Below, piece by piece: positions 14,755-24,326 of a DNA stretch of 29,977 bases. Every line of letters starts with the position of its first letter. Position 1 is the first letter of the stretch. The translations under genes were made by a program, and so were the position numbers. The notes below the pieces were generated by a model that was not told where the DNA came from, did no database searches, and saw only the letters and a list, made by a program, of their open reading frames with translations. Origin of the DNA: Lachnoclostridium sp. UBA1781 (GTDB taxonomy: Bacteria; Bacillota; Clostridia; Lachnospirales; Lachnospiraceae); NCBI GenBank assembly GCA_002315495.1, contig DCGJ01000066.1:1-29977 (forward strand), read 5' to 3'.

Positions 14755-17274
14755 TTATTCTTTCTTTTCTATTGTAATTCGATTGGTTACCATGCGCGCA
14801 ATCACACTTTCGTCGTGACTGATCAAAACATAGGTCAGATGATACTCATTATGGAAATGCACCAGAAGTTCCAGAATCTGCTCCTGCACCGTAACATCCA
14901 GTGCCGATACCGGCTCATCCAAAATCAAAATCTCCGGCTGATGCATCATGGCCATACCAATCGCCACACGCTGCCGTTCGCCGCCGGAAAGTGCGGCCAC
15001 CGGTCGTTCCGCGTAGTCCTCCGTAAGTCCGATGGCTAAAATCATATCCATTGCGTCCTTTTGGAGCTGCTTTCGATATTCGCGATACTCCTCACGATGG
15101 GTTCTAAACTGCGGATGTCTCGGACGTCTTCTGGTCCTTCCCGCTTCCATCATTAACCAAAGGACGGATTTGGCCGGATTCAGACTGCTGTACGGATCCT
15201 GAAACACCATACCAATGCTGCCACTTACCGAAACCGTTCCGGTAACCGTCCCACGAACCGTTCCGAGTAACGTTCTTGCAATGGTCGTTTTTCCCGAACC
15301 GCTTCGACCGAGAATGCCAAACACGGCGCCCTTAGTTACCGTGAAGGAGAGAGCGGAAATTACCTGCTTATCGCCCTTTTTTCCAAAGGCCACACCCAGA
15401 TGTTCTGCCGTGATCATCACGTCTTCGCAGTCCGTTCCCGTCAGTTTCTTTGTAAAGTCTTCCCCCTGCGCTGATCGCAAAAGCTTCTTCGTGTACGCAT
15501 CCTGAGGGTTCGCAAACACCTGCTCCGAAGGACCTCTTTCCACGATTTCGCCATGATTCATCACCATCACGCGGTCACAGATGCGATGCACCAAAGACAG
15601 GTCGTGAGAAATAAACAAAACCGCCATGTGGTACTTCTTCTGAAGTCTCTGAAGCAGTGCAAGTACTTCCTCCTGCGTATCCGCATCAAGCGCCGTCGTC
15701 GGTTCATCCGCAAGCAAAATGCCCGGTTTATGAAGGAGTGCAATCGCAATCAGCACTCTCTGGCGCATACCGCCGGAAAGCTCGTGAGGATACTTCTTTA
15801 ACACCTCTTCGCCGTTATCCAGATCCACCTCTTCTAAGGCTTGCAAAAGGCGCTTGTGTTCCTCTTCTTTCGGAAGTTTTTCGTGGAGACGCATTGCCTC
15901 CTGCATCTGCTTCTCAATCGTAATGACCGGATTGAGTGCGGTCAATGCTTCCTGAAAAATCATGGCGATATCGGCGCCCAGAACCGTCTTCATCGCTTTT
16001 CGGTCTGCATGCAGAATCTCCATTTTTTCACGTCTCGCACGCCCGTCAATTTGGGTGAGCGGCCCGGACAATGTAACTCCTTCGGCTTCGAGACGCTTCC
16101 GCTCCCGCACCTCATCATCCGCATCCGGATCCAGCACGATGCTGCCGGAGGTCCACGCATTTTGCGAAAGGAGATGCATCACAGCAAGCGCAGAGGTACT
16201 CTTACCGCTGCCGGATTCACCAACAATACCAAGCGTTTCTCCCGGACGTAAATCAAAGCTAATGCCGTGCAAAATTTCACGGTCCTGCTCCTTCGTTCTT
16301 CCGTAATATCCGACTCTGAGATTCCGAACCTTAATCGCAACCGGAATGTCTGTCACCTCAGAAATCGGTCGGTTGTAGCTTGCCACTTCTTCTTCGGCAA
16401 ATGCGGCCTCATCCTCTTCCCCTTCCTGCTTAAAACAGGTAGCACGTTCCTTCTCGGAGACCACACGGGACTTCTCCGGGTTCGTGAGCATTTCCTGCAA
16501 AAGAGTGACACCAAGCACAGCGCTGACAATCGTTAACCCCGGAAACAGAATGGTCCACGGGCAAAGGCGCAGATAACTCTGCGCATCGGAAAGCATACGT
16601 CCGAGCGATGCCTTTGGCGGAAGCACGCCAAGTCCGAGATAGCTTAAGCCGGCCTCCGCCAGCACGGCATTGTTAAAGCCGATGGTCAGGGTAACCAAAA
16701 ATGTCGAGCGGATGTTCGGCAAAATGTGCACAAAAATCACACGCAGATGACTCGCTCCCAGAAGTCTTGCATTGGTGACATAATCCATCTGTCGCTGCTT
16801 GATATATTCTCCACGCACAACGCGGGCAATGCTGGGAATAAAGAGAATTCCGAGCGCAAGAATGACATTTTTCTCACCACGTCCGAACACACTGATAAAC
16901 ACAAGCGCCAGCAAAATGCTCGGAAACGCCAGCAGTCCGTCATTCACACGCATAATCACTTCATCTGCCACACCACCGAAATAACCGGTCAGTGCACCGA
17001 CTAAAAGCCCGATAAATCCACCAATCAAAATGGTGGCAAAGCCAATGATAAAGGTCGTTCCCGCACCATCCATCACGCGGCTTAAAAGGTCACGTCCATA
17101 GTTGTCCGTACCAAGAAGATGTTTTAGGCAAGGTGCCAGATTCTTCGCGGCACTGTCCATCTCCTCCGGGTCGTAAGGAGTCCACACGCTGCCAATTAAC
17201 GCAAGCAGGAACGGAATGCCCGCAAGTACCGCTCCGACTATGCCGGAGGTTGTCCATCGAATTCGTTTATTCAT
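14755..17274 (-). CDS. Fused peptide ABC transporter: DppC-type permease plus two ATPases
   Basis: One 839-residue polypeptide with three modules that are normally separate proteins. Residues 1-265 form a DppC/OppC-type permease with several membrane helices and an EAA loop around RLLGASHLRVIFVHILPN (about 170-187). Residues about 312-600 are an OppD-like ATPase: Walker A GESGSGKS 352-359, signature LSGGMRQR 499-506, Walker B ILLADEP 519-525, switch His557. Residues about 618-839 are an OppF-like ATPase: Walker A GRSGSGKT 656-663, signature LSGGERQR 762-769, Walker B ILILDEP 782-788, switch His820. All ATPase motifs look intact. A charged linker at 270-310 joins the permease to the first ATPase. 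The start overlaps the upstream permease gene by 8 bases, indicating tight coupling. Confidence 0.93.
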   Translation of the reverse strand: MNKRIRWTTSGIVGAVLAGIPFLLALIGSVWTPYDPEEMDSAAKNLAPCLKHLLGTDNYGRDLLSRVMDGAGTTFIIGFATILIGGFIGLLVGALTGYFGGVADEVIMRVNDGLLAFPSILLALVFISVFGRGEKNVILALGILFIPSIARVVRGEYIKQRQMDYVTNARLLGASHLRVIFVHILPNIRSTFLVTLTIGFNNAVLAEAGLSYLGLGVLPPKASLGRMLSDAQSYLRLCPWTILFPGLTIVSAVLGVTLLQEMLTNPEKSRVVSEKERATCFKQEGEEDEAAFAEEEVASYNRPISEVTDIPVAIKVRNLRVGYYGRTKEQDREILHGISFDLRPGETLGIVGESGSGKSTSALAVMHLLSQNAWTSGSIVLDPDADDEVRERKRLEAEGVTLSGPLTQIDGRARREKMEILHADRKAMKTVLGADIAMIFQEALTALNPVITIEKQMQEAMRLHEKLPKEEEHKRLLQALEEVDLDNGEEVLKKYPHELSGGMRQRVLIAIALLHKPGILLADEPTTALDADTQEEVLALLQRLQKKYHMAVLFISHDLSLVHRICDRVMVMNHGEIVERGPSEQVFANPQDAYTKKLLRSAQGEDFTKKLTGTDCEDVMITAEHLGVAFGKKGDKQVISALSFTVTKGAVFGILGRSGSGKTTIARTLLGTVRGTVTGTVSVSGSIGMVFQDPYSSLNPAKSVLWLMMEAGRTRRRPRHPQFRTHREEYREYRKQLQKDAMDMILAIGLTEDYAERPVAALSGGERQRVAIGMAMMHQPEILILDEPVSALDVTVQEQILELLVHFHNEYHLTYVLISHDESVIARMVTNRITIEKKE

Positions 17275-18214
17275 TTCCTGCCCTCCTTACTCTCGGGTCT
17301 AACGCCCCGTACAGAAGGTCTACGAGAAGGTTTACGAGCACAACCATAACGCCGATATAAAGCACAATGGCTTCCACCACGTTATAGTCACGATTTGCCA
17401 CGGAGGACACCAGAAGACGTCCGATTCCGTTGATACCAAACACCTGCTCAATGACAATCGAACCAGCCAAAAGCTCCGCCGCAATGACACCAAGGAAGGT
17501 GAGAACGGAAATCAGCGCATTTGGCAGCATATTCCGAAACAAAATGCGGCTCTCCGAGATACCTAAGCTTCTTGAGGTGCGCACATAATCCTTGCCCTTT
17601 TCGGCAATCAATGCATTCCGAAGGTAACGTACGGTCATTCCGATTTTCGGAATCGCAATCGCGAGTGCCGGATACACGGTAGCGGTGATGCATCCCATCG
17701 GATTCGTGCCAAAGTCCACCGTTCGACCCGGTAAAAACCAGTGAAGCCATACACCTAAAATCAGGGAAATCAGAATGCCCATGAAAAATGCAGGCACAGC
17801 CATAAAAAGCTGCCCTGTACCGGTCAGGATACGGTCCGGCAGGCGGTTTTCGAACCGGGCACACAAAACGCCAAGCGGGATGGAAAGTAACATAACCATC
17901 AAAATGGACATTACCGCAAGACAGAGTGTGTTCGGAAGTGTTGTGCCGAGAAGTTCGGAAACCGGCATCTTATATCGTGTGGAGGTTCCGAAATCACCGA
18001 CCACCGCTCCCTTAAGAAATCTCCCGTAACGCACAAGGAAATTGTCGTTCAGACCCATCTCCTCACGGAGCGCTGCAATCTGTTCCGGAGTCGCATTCGT
18101 ACCAAGCTTTGTTACCGCCGAATCCCCCGGCAAAATCTGAAAGGCCAGGAAGACAAAGAACGACAACAACAAAACGGTGCCAATCAGGCCCGCAACTTTT
18201 CTTAAAACCTTCAT
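17267..18214 (-). CDS. Peptide ABC transporter permease, DppB/OppB type
   Basis: A membrane protein of 315 residues that forms one half of the translocation channel of a peptide/nickel-class importer. An N-terminal membrane helix (MKVLRKVAGLIGTVLLLSFF), several further helices and the conserved EAA region (SRSLGISESRILFRNMLPNAL) are visible. The open frame starts at 18253, but the ATG at 18214 has AGGAGG 6 bases upstream and begins like homologues. The stop overlaps the start of the fused permease-ATPase gene by 8 bases. It is separated from the upstream binding-protein gene by an intrinsic terminator, which would lower its expression relative to that gene. Confidence 0.93.
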   Translation of the reverse strand: MKVLRKVAGLIGTVLLLSFFVFLAFQILPGDSAVTKLGTNATPEQIAALREEMGLNDNFLVRYGRFLKGAVVGDFGTSTRYKMPVSELLGTTLPNTLCLAVMSILMVMLLSIPLGVLCARFENRLPDRILTGTGQLFMAVPAFFMGILISLILGVWLHWFLPGRTVDFGTNPMGCITATVYPALAIAIPKIGMTVRYLRNALIAEKGKDYVRTSRSLGISESRILFRNMLPNALISVLTFLGVIAAELLAGSIVIEQVFGINGIGRLLVSSVANRDYNVVEAIVLYIGVMVVLVNLLVDLLYGALDPRVRRAGNE

Positions 18215-18236
18215 CGTCTTCCTCCTTTCTCCCGTG

Positions 18237-18278
18237 AAAAAGGCAGCGAACAAAACCTGTCTTATTCTGTTCGCTGCC
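18237..18278 (-). terminator. Intercistronic terminator after the binding-protein gene
   Basis: An 11-bp perfect stem GGCAGCGAACA/TGTTCGCTGCC with a 15-base loop, followed by TTTTT on the minus strand. It lies between the solute-binding lipoprotein gene and the permease gene. Partial read-through here would make more binding protein than membrane components, as is common in ABC importer operons. Confidence 0.85.
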
Positions 18279-18286
18279 GACTGTTG

Positions 18287-19813
18287 TTACTTAAAATATA
18301 CGCTTGCCATATCCTGTACATAAACCGGATAGAAGGTGTAGCCGCCAAGCTTCGGATTCACCGCAACCATAAGGCCCGGGCTCTGAAGGAAAACGGATGC
18401 TGCATCCTCGGTAAGCATTTGCTGAAGTTTTGTGTAAAGCTCCTTCTTTGTCTCAACGGAAACCGCTGCTTTTGCCTGGTTGTAAACCTCAGTAAACTCC
18501 GCATTTCCATAGTTAATGAAATTCTTCGGGGAATCCAGGAGGTAATACTTCAGGATATCGCTCGGTGCCAACTGGCTGTCAAGACCGATGATGGTGGACT
18601 GGAATTCGTGTGCGGAATACACATCGGAAAGCCAGGTCGCCCACTCGACCGGCTCGATGGTTGCTGTTACACCAATCTTCTTCAGCTGGTTTACAATAAC
18701 CTCTGCGGTACTTACATGGAAATCATAGTTGGAAGGAACGGTAATCGTGAAGCTGAATCCGTCCGGATATCCTGCCTCCGCGAGCAATTCCTTTGCCTTT
18801 TCCACATCATAGGTGTAGTAGCCCTCCAGGTCCTTTGCATAGTAAAGACCGAAGGAGGAATACATGCCGCTTCCAAGCACAGAACCGGAACCACCGGAAA
18901 GGAGTTCCAAAATCTCATTGCGATCAATCGCATAGCAAAGTGCCTGACGAACCAGCGGATTATCAAACGGCTGAACGGCATTGTTCAAAAACAGCGCCTG
19001 TACGAGGCTCATCTCGCCCTTATAGATATCGTACTGACCTTCGAGCTGGCTTGCCTGGTCCGCAGTCAGATACGGGAAGATGTCGATGCTTCCTGCCAGC
19101 AGCTTCAAAAATGCGGCATCCGTATCTTCGCTGATGGAAAAGGTGACTTCGTTAAGGTGAGCATTTTCACCCCAATAATCCTCAAATCTGGTCATCACCA
19201 GGCTGTCCATCGGCTTGTAGGAGGTGAAGGCAAATGGCCCGGTACCGACCGGCTTGGTTGCCTGCTCTGTGTAATTTGCCGGAATAATGGAGCAGGTAAG
19301 AAGCCCAATGAGCTCCGTGTTCGGCTCCTTTAATGTTAACTTGATGACATCCTTGTCACCATCCTTGGTTGCTTCGATTGTGTCGATAACAGAAAGCGCA
19401 GCGACAACTTGCACCTCCGGATCGGAAGTCTCAAGCATCCCTGCGCAACGCTTCAAAGAATACACCACATCATCTGCGGTTACGGTTTCCCCGTTATGGA
19501 ACTTAACATTCTGACGAAGAACAAACGTATATACCGTTCCATCATCAGAAATCTGATAGCTTTCGGCTACGGCCGGGACAAGATTACCATCTTTGTCCGG
19601 CTTAACCAAGCCTTCGAAAATGTTGTACAACACTTCCTTAGTTCCTGCCGCTACTGCTTTGTGTGGGTCAAGACTATCCAAATCCTGTGTAATACCAACA
19701 ACAACCGAATCCCCTTTCTTTTCATCCTTCGGATCTTTTGTACCGTCTTTACATCCGTAAAGTACAGCCAAAGCCCCCAGAATCAGAGTGAATAAAATTA
19801 CCGTCTTTTTCAT
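18287..19813 (-). CDS. Peptide-binding lipoprotein, family 5 extracellular solute-binding protein
   Basis: A lipoprotein of 508 residues that captures the substrate outside the membrane and delivers it to the permease. The signal peptide MKKTVILFTLILGALAVLYG ends in a lipobox whose Cys is followed by Lys-Asp-Gly. Family 5 features are plain: the DLDSLDPHKA segment near the mature N-terminus, SYQISDDGTVYTFVLRQNVK, the KFHNGETVTADDVVYSLKR core, and LVRQALCYAIDRN further on. The ATG at 19813 is chosen because GGAG is well placed before it; the longer frame to 19831 would start at a TTG. It is the first gene of the importer operon. Oligopeptide or dipeptide import is most likely. Nickel or other ligands of the same family cannot be excluded. 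Confidence 0.92.
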   Translation of the reverse strand: MKKTVILFTLILGALAVLYGCKDGTKDPKDEKKGDSVVVGITQDLDSLDPHKAVAAGTKEVLYNIFEGLVKPDKDGNLVPAVAESYQISDDGTVYTFVLRQNVKFHNGETVTADDVVYSLKRCAGMLETSDPEVQVVAALSVIDTIEATKDGDKDVIKLTLKEPNTELIGLLTCSIIPANYTEQATKPVGTGPFAFTSYKPMDSLVMTRFEDYWGENAHLNEVTFSISEDTDAAFLKLLAGSIDIFPYLTADQASQLEGQYDIYKGEMSLVQALFLNNAVQPFDNPLVRQALCYAIDRNEILELLSGGSGSVLGSGMYSSFGLYYAKDLEGYYTYDVEKAKELLAEAGYPDGFSFTITVPSNYDFHVSTAEVIVNQLKKIGVTATIEPVEWATWLSDVYSAHEFQSTIIGLDSQLAPSDILKYYLLDSPKNFINYGNAEFTEVYNQAKAAVSVETKKELYTKLQQMLTEDAASVFLQSPGLMVAVNPKLGGYTFYPVYVQDMASVYFK

Positions 19814-19847
19814 GGCAATTTCTCCTTTCAAGGTTATTCAGTTTTCT

Positions 19848-19863
19848 CTCAGGTCGCCCTGAG
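19848..19863 (-). other. Leader hairpin with GCGA tetraloop
   Basis: A perfect 6-bp stem CTCAGG/CCTGAG closed by GCGA (a GNRA-type loop in RNA) in the untranslated leader of the binding-protein gene. It may stabilise the mRNA 5' end. Confidence 0.4.
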
Positions 19864-19883
19864 TAATTTATATTTACGTTTTC

Positions 19884-19911
19884 ATTATATGCAAAAATCA
19901 AAAATTTGCAA
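19884..19911 (-). promoter_or_regulatory. Promoter of the peptide importer operon
   Basis: TTGCAA (19906-19911) and TATAAT (19884-19889) separated by 16 bases on the minus strand, about 70 bases upstream of the binding-protein start. It begins only 12 bases beyond the telA stop. I see no terminator between telA and this promoter. Confidence 0.75.
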
Positions 19912-19922
19912 GTATTTTTTAT

Positions 19923-21050
19923 CTACATACCGTTTTGAAGTGTGGTGTCGATTCTCGCCAGCTCCTGCTCCGCAAGAATTCGGTCCATACGACGCTCCGA
20001 CTGAATCTTTACCACCTCATCGAGACTCTCCGCCAAAGCACGGTTCGACGCCTCAATTGCCTTCGTATCGACGAAATTATTGCCTGCTTCACGGTGTGTT
20101 TCTGCGGTCACCATCTTGAGACGATTCGCATTGTCCACCAAAAGCTTATTGGTCATGTCCGTAATCTGCTTGTTCGTACGAACCGCCTGCTTTGCGTGCT
20201 CAGCACCGAGTGCAAGAACAATCTGGTTCTTCCAAAGCGGAATGGTATTATAAAGTGTAGACTGAAGCTTGTCGGCCATAATGGCGGAATTGCTCTGCAG
20301 CATGCGAATCTGTGCCGACTGCTGAAGAGCAATGGAACGGGACAGCTCCAGCTCGACGATTTTTCGCTCGATGAGGTCAATCACCGAACTCTCCCATGCA
20401 TTTTCCGATTGCGCAGTCGGCATGTTCGGGTCATAGGAAAAACTTTGGTATCGGAGCTCCTCCACCTTCTTCTTCGCACCGACAATCAGAACGTTCAGCT
20501 GATGATAGTACTCCTTATTCATAAAGAACACCTGGTCTAGGAGCGCGCAGTCCTTAAGGAGTCGAACCTGATGCTCCTCAAGTACTTTTCCCACATGCTC
20601 CACATTTTTCGACACTGCATCATACTTCTCACGCACGGTCATCTGCTGGGATTTTCTCCTCCAAAACAGGACGGAGCGCTTCTGCTCCTCGTTAAAATCA
20701 ACGTTTCCGAGATAGGCCACCATCTGACTTAGCGCGTCGTCCACCGCTTCCTCATCACTGTCATTAAAGTTCTCAAACATCATCTGCGACAAATCGGACA
20801 TGCGCTTCTTAAGGTCCAGTCCGTAATTCGTGATACTGTTCATATTAGTGGTATCGAGTTCCCGCTTTCTGCTCTCAATTAACGGAATATCCTCTACCTG
20901 AAGTGCCAGCTGCGGATCGGACGCCATGATGCGAAGATAGCTTACCTCTTCCTCCGGTGTGATGCTCACGTCCATTACCGGGGTCAGATCAATCGCGCCC
21001 TCGTGCGAAGTCACCTGCTCTGTCTCCTGGTTTTCAAACTGTACTGCCAT
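19923..21050 (-). CDS. telA: TelA/KlaA family protein (toxic anion resistance family)
   Basis: A 375-residue soluble, mostly helical protein matching the TelA/KlaA family (Pfam TelA). The diagnostic region is around residues 268-290, with NTIPLWKNQIVLALGAEHA, followed by long helices (NKLLVDNANRLKMVTAETHR) and a charged C-terminus. The family is named for tellurite resistance, but many chromosomal members have no known link to tellurite. Comparative studies tie the family to Ter-type stress or membrane-associated systems. The start has AGGGAGATAAAGT before the ATG, and the gene lies 11 bases after the 317-residue unknown gene. It is the last gene of a four-gene operon with an AAA+ ATPase, and I infer that it works with that ATPase rather than in metal resistance. 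Confidence 0.9.
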   Translation of the reverse strand: MAVQFENQETEQVTSHEGAIDLTPVMDVSITPEEEVSYLRIMASDPQLALQVEDIPLIESRKRELDTTNMNSITNYGLDLKKRMSDLSQMMFENFNDSDEEAVDDALSQMVAYLGNVDFNEEQKRSVLFWRRKSQQMTVREKYDAVSKNVEHVGKVLEEHQVRLLKDCALLDQVFFMNKEYYHQLNVLIVGAKKKVEELRYQSFSYDPNMPTAQSENAWESSVIDLIERKIVELELSRSIALQQSAQIRMLQSNSAIMADKLQSTLYNTIPLWKNQIVLALGAEHAKQAVRTNKQITDMTNKLLVDNANRLKMVTAETHREAGNNFVDTKAIEASNRALAESLDEVVKIQSERRMDRILAEQELARIDTTLQNGM

Positions 21051-21061
21051 ACTTTATCTCC

Positions 21062-22015
21062 CTACTCCGTTTCCCGTATCAATTCTTCCGCCATCTCCTG
21101 ATAGTGCGGCACCTTAATCTTGTCACTTAACCCTAAGGAGCGGATAAATGCGTCCGCATCCCGGTACAGATTCTCTCCGGTAATCCCCAGCTGATTCGGC
21201 GTTCCGATAAAGACATCCTTGGGACCGATATCCAACAACTTCTTAGTAAGTGTATCATCACATACCATGCCGTAGCTCATGCCCCAGTTGTTATCAAACG
21301 GCATGGACTCCTTGATCCGAAGCATAATTCGTCGAACGAATTCTCTTCCGCACATCGGATAGTAGCATTTCTGCTCGTCCATTTTTTGTCCCGGCTGTTT
21401 TAGCGAAACCTCACAAAGAAAGACTTCATTATATTCGATACTCGACTCGAACAGCCGGAAATTCACAATATAATTGTTGCGTTCCAAAAGTCGAATCAGA
21501 TTCAGTACGAGAATACCACGATTGCGCACCTGCTGCTTGGTTGTGGATTTGTCATAGGCGAGCTGCACACAGATGTTAATCAGCTTCTTTTCCCCAACGC
21601 GAACGGTTCGAAACATGGTCTTCGGCGCCCCGGCAATATACGCAGGAACATTGGGCCGATGCCCGACAAAGGAAGTCTCCACTCGCTTAATATTATCACC
21701 ACGCACGTTCATGGCTTCGAGCTGTCCCGCGAGCTTCATAAACTCCGAAAAGCCCTCGGAATATCCTCCGAGACAGTATTCGATGGCCTTTTCCAATGGT
21801 TCTCCGGCAAATGCGCGATCCCCCATCAGGCTGCTTTGCACAACAAAGGACCGGCGATTGACCGGCGGATCGCTTCGCAGAAAATACTGCACCATTCCCA
21901 GGGAATCAAAACAGATATGGTACACCTTGCTTCGACCGAGTTTATTGATTGTAAAATACGGATAATCCATTGGATTAATTCCATAACCGAGGTTGATACG
22001 CTTCTCCATCCCCAT
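21062..22015 (-). CDS. Conserved-looking hypothetical protein of the TelA/AAA+ operon
   Basis: A 317-residue soluble protein without signal peptide or membrane segments. I do not recognise a domain. Visible features are the segment YFTINKLGRSKVYHICFDSL near residues 20-40, a mixed alpha/beta middle with VRVGEKKLINICVQLAYD, and a helical C-terminus. Two Cys flank a Pro-Met (CYYPMCGREF at about 217-226), which is too little to claim a metal site. Two starts are possible, the ATG at 22015 and the ATG at 22009. It lies between the AAA+ ATPase and TelA genes, 52 bases after the former and 11 before the latter, so joint transcription is expected. It could be a substrate adaptor for the ATPase, but this is inference from position alone. 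Confidence 0.75.
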   Translation of the reverse strand: MGMEKRINLGYGINPMDYPYFTINKLGRSKVYHICFDSLGMVQYFLRSDPPVNRRSFVVQSSLMGDRAFAGEPLEKAIEYCLGGYSEGFSEFMKLAGQLEAMNVRGDNIKRVETSFVGHRPNVPAYIAGAPKTMFRTVRVGEKKLINICVQLAYDKSTTKQQVRNRGILVLNLIRLLERNNYIVNFRLFESSIEYNEVFLCEVSLKQPGQKMDEQKCYYPMCGREFVRRIMLRIKESMPFDNNWGMSYGMVCDDTLTKKLLDIGPKDVFIGTPNQLGITGENLYRDADAFIRSLGLSDKIKVPHYQEMAEELIRETE

Positions 22016-22044
22016 CCTGCTTTCCTATTTGCTCTCATTCGCAC

Positions 22045-22061
22045 GAAAATGCTGCATTTTC
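22045..22061 (-). other. Short stem-loop in the AAA+/unknown gene gap
   Basis: Palindrome GAAAATGC-T-GCATTTTC just after the AAA+ gene stop and about 30 bases upstream of the next start. A member of the five-copy stem-loop family. Confidence 0.5.
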
Positions 22062-22067
22062 CGAACC

Positions 22068-24314
22068 TTATCCTCGCAACACATGGCCTTTTCGAATCTC
22101 TTCCACTTTCTCTACAAACATCTTAACAAGCGCAGCTCCCGGAGCATCCTCCGTCAGACCCTTCGTCATATGACGACTGAGAAAGGCGAGGTAATCCTCA
22201 TCCTTCGTCTGGACGAATTCATAATCCAAAATCTTCTCTGCACTGAAGCTTTCATTGTCCAGATAACGACAGATTCTCGTTACGTCACGAGTCGTAATAA
22301 TACCCGCTGCGCTCATTCGATTGCTGACACTCCAGGCCGTTGTAGCGGCGCGGAAACGCACCACCAAATCGTACCAATCCTTATACTGTCCAAGAATTGC
22401 TTCCTCGACGCTGTTATCATAATCCACGTAAATCGGGGTGAAACGCTGCTGCACGGACTCCTCAATCTTCTCACGGGTGTTGTAGTTCGCATCCGCACCG
22501 TTTCCGGCCGTATTACCTGCACCGATTACACGGAAGTTCGCGTGTCTCTGAACATGCTCGCCGTTCGGGAAGTTATAGCCGGCATCCTTCACGTTCGAAA
22601 GGAAGGAATTAAGTTTTACCGTTGCACGGCTGTTACCGTTATCAAGCTCATCGCAAAAGGCAATCTTACCATACTTATAGCAACGATAAAAGTTCGGCTT
22701 GCTATAACCGCCGTTTGCGGTCTGGAAGCCAAGAATATCATACTCCTCGTTAATGTATCCGATGTCCACAAACTCAGCCCCGAGAAGTCTCGCCAGCTGT
22801 CCAACCATATACGTCTTACCGCAGCCGGATGGTCCAATGAGATACGGGTTCGCATTTTCCATAACGGCAATCAGAACATCATCAAACATCTTATGAAAAT
22901 GCTCTCCATCCTCCATTAACTTTTCCTTCTGCTTCATTACCGCCTGGAAACGGCTCTTAAACGGAATCGTTTCGTCAAAGAACGGATTCACTCTCGGAAG
23001 TTCCACCGGATCCGTATATTCCTCCGGCACATCCTGCCCGGACACCACGGTTCGCTCGTTATTGCTAATGGAAATGCTCGTTCCACCCGTCGGTGTCGGA
23101 ACCGCATTTGCCGTAGGCTTCGAAGGCGCAGCCTGCGCCGCTGCGGCCTGCTCGGCAATGGCTGCCACGGTCGCTTCATTCAAAACAGAAAGTCGGTCAA
23201 TCTTACTTCGGAGCTCACTCTCCATCGCAGCATCTGCCAAAATCTCCTTCAATTCTCCATGGTTTTGGAGATATCCGTCGAGCTTTGTCAGCGTTCCCTG
23301 AGACTCACGATTGAGGCGGGCCAGCTCAAGTTTTGTCGTGCTGAGCATCGCCTGTGCAGACTGTGCCAGTTCCTGAAGACGCGCCGCAGAGTCTGCTACG
23401 ATGCTCTCCACCAGCTGATCGCGCTCCAAAAGGACCACCTGCTTTTGCTCATTACGGATGCGTTCCTCCTCCTTCGCAAAGCGCTCCTTCATAGTATCAA
23501 TCTTAGACTGAATCACCTTGACTTCCTGCTCGCAGACAGATTTCACTCGATCTACCGCGGTATCACTCAAGGTGGTAATGGTGTCAATCTGCTCGGTTAC
23601 CCGCTCAACAACATCCGTGGAATGCTCCAGCACCTCGCGCGACGCCTGAATCTGCTGTTCTGCGCGTAAAATCATGGATTCATCCACATTGTAAATGCCC
23701 GCCATGTGGTAGACATTCCGAATCTCCTCGTCATAAACCGTCTTCGGTTCCGGCTCGCGATTCATACGTCTCGTAACATAGACCATGTTCGCGGTGAACA
23801 TATCTTCATCCGGAAAGAGCCCTCTGGCCAAAACGCCATAGCTCACATAATGCTTCCAAATGTGAAAATACTTCGTGTCCGGCTCCTGACTCTGATACCA
23901 GCGAATATAGTTATCCGGATTGTGAAATAGCAAGAAGAACGTACCGTCAAAGCACCGCTTCGATGCCACTCCGCCCGGTGCGAACAATTCAAGATACACA
24001 TTTGCAAGCATTTCAAAGTCCGGTGTATTCTCATCATACGGAAAGATACATGTGTAAATTGACTCCGCATATTCGAGTGCAGACATATACTTGCTACTAT
24101 AATCTCCCGAATTGTTCAGAATCGCTTCCACTACGTCCAATACCATCGAAAATGGACGAATCGTAGAATAACCGGGCTTTTCATAGTACATCTGCAGTCG
24201 GTTCATCATCTCAACGAACTGCTTATCTTCTTTTCCCAGTATCTCTAATCCACTGTGAATCTTCCGGTATCGTTTTTCGGTATTAACCTTTTCTTCACGC
24301 TTAAATAATCCCAT
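22068..24314 (-). CDS. Coiled-coil AAA+ ATPase, MoxR/dynein-related type
   Basis: A 748-residue protein in two halves. Residues about 1-205 form a helical domain I do not recognise. Residues about 210-395 are a long predicted coiled coil, followed by an Ala/Pro/Thr-rich linker (395-430). Residues about 455-720 are an AAA+ ATPase: Walker A GPSGCGKT (494-501), Walker B IAFCDELD (551-558), sensor 1 Asn in GAGNT (598-602), a likely arginine finger in VQQRF (about 621-625), and a helical lid after it. The pore-loop region with GFQTANGGYSKP (529-540) fits the MoxR/dynein-related AAA_5 type, whose members remodel partner proteins. The start has AAAGGTGGGCAACC before the ATG. It lies 12 bases after the 383-residue unknown gene and upstream of the 317-residue unknown gene and telA. 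Confidence 0.88.
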   Translation of the reverse strand: MGLFKREEKVNTEKRYRKIHSGLEILGKEDKQFVEMMNRLQMYYEKPGYSTIRPFSMVLDVVEAILNNSGDYSSKYMSALEYAESIYTCIFPYDENTPDFEMLANVYLELFAPGGVASKRCFDGTFFLLFHNPDNYIRWYQSQEPDTKYFHIWKHYVSYGVLARGLFPDEDMFTANMVYVTRRMNREPEPKTVYDEEIRNVYHMAGIYNVDESMILRAEQQIQASREVLEHSTDVVERVTEQIDTITTLSDTAVDRVKSVCEQEVKVIQSKIDTMKERFAKEEERIRNEQKQVVLLERDQLVESIVADSAARLQELAQSAQAMLSTTKLELARLNRESQGTLTKLDGYLQNHGELKEILADAAMESELRSKIDRLSVLNEATVAAIAEQAAAAQAAPSKPTANAVPTPTGGTSISISNNERTVVSGQDVPEEYTDPVELPRVNPFFDETIPFKSRFQAVMKQKEKLMEDGEHFHKMFDDVLIAVMENANPYLIGPSGCGKTYMVGQLARLLGAEFVDIGYINEEYDILGFQTANGGYSKPNFYRCYKYGKIAFCDELDNGNSRATVKLNSFLSNVKDAGYNFPNGEHVQRHANFRVIGAGNTAGNGADANYNTREKIEESVQQRFTPIYVDYDNSVEEAILGQYKDWYDLVVRFRAATTAWSVSNRMSAAGIITTRDVTRICRYLDNESFSAEKILDYEFVQTKDEDYLAFLSRHMTKGLTEDAPGAALVKMFVEKVEEIRKGHVLRG

Positions 24315-24326
24315 GGTTGCCCACCT

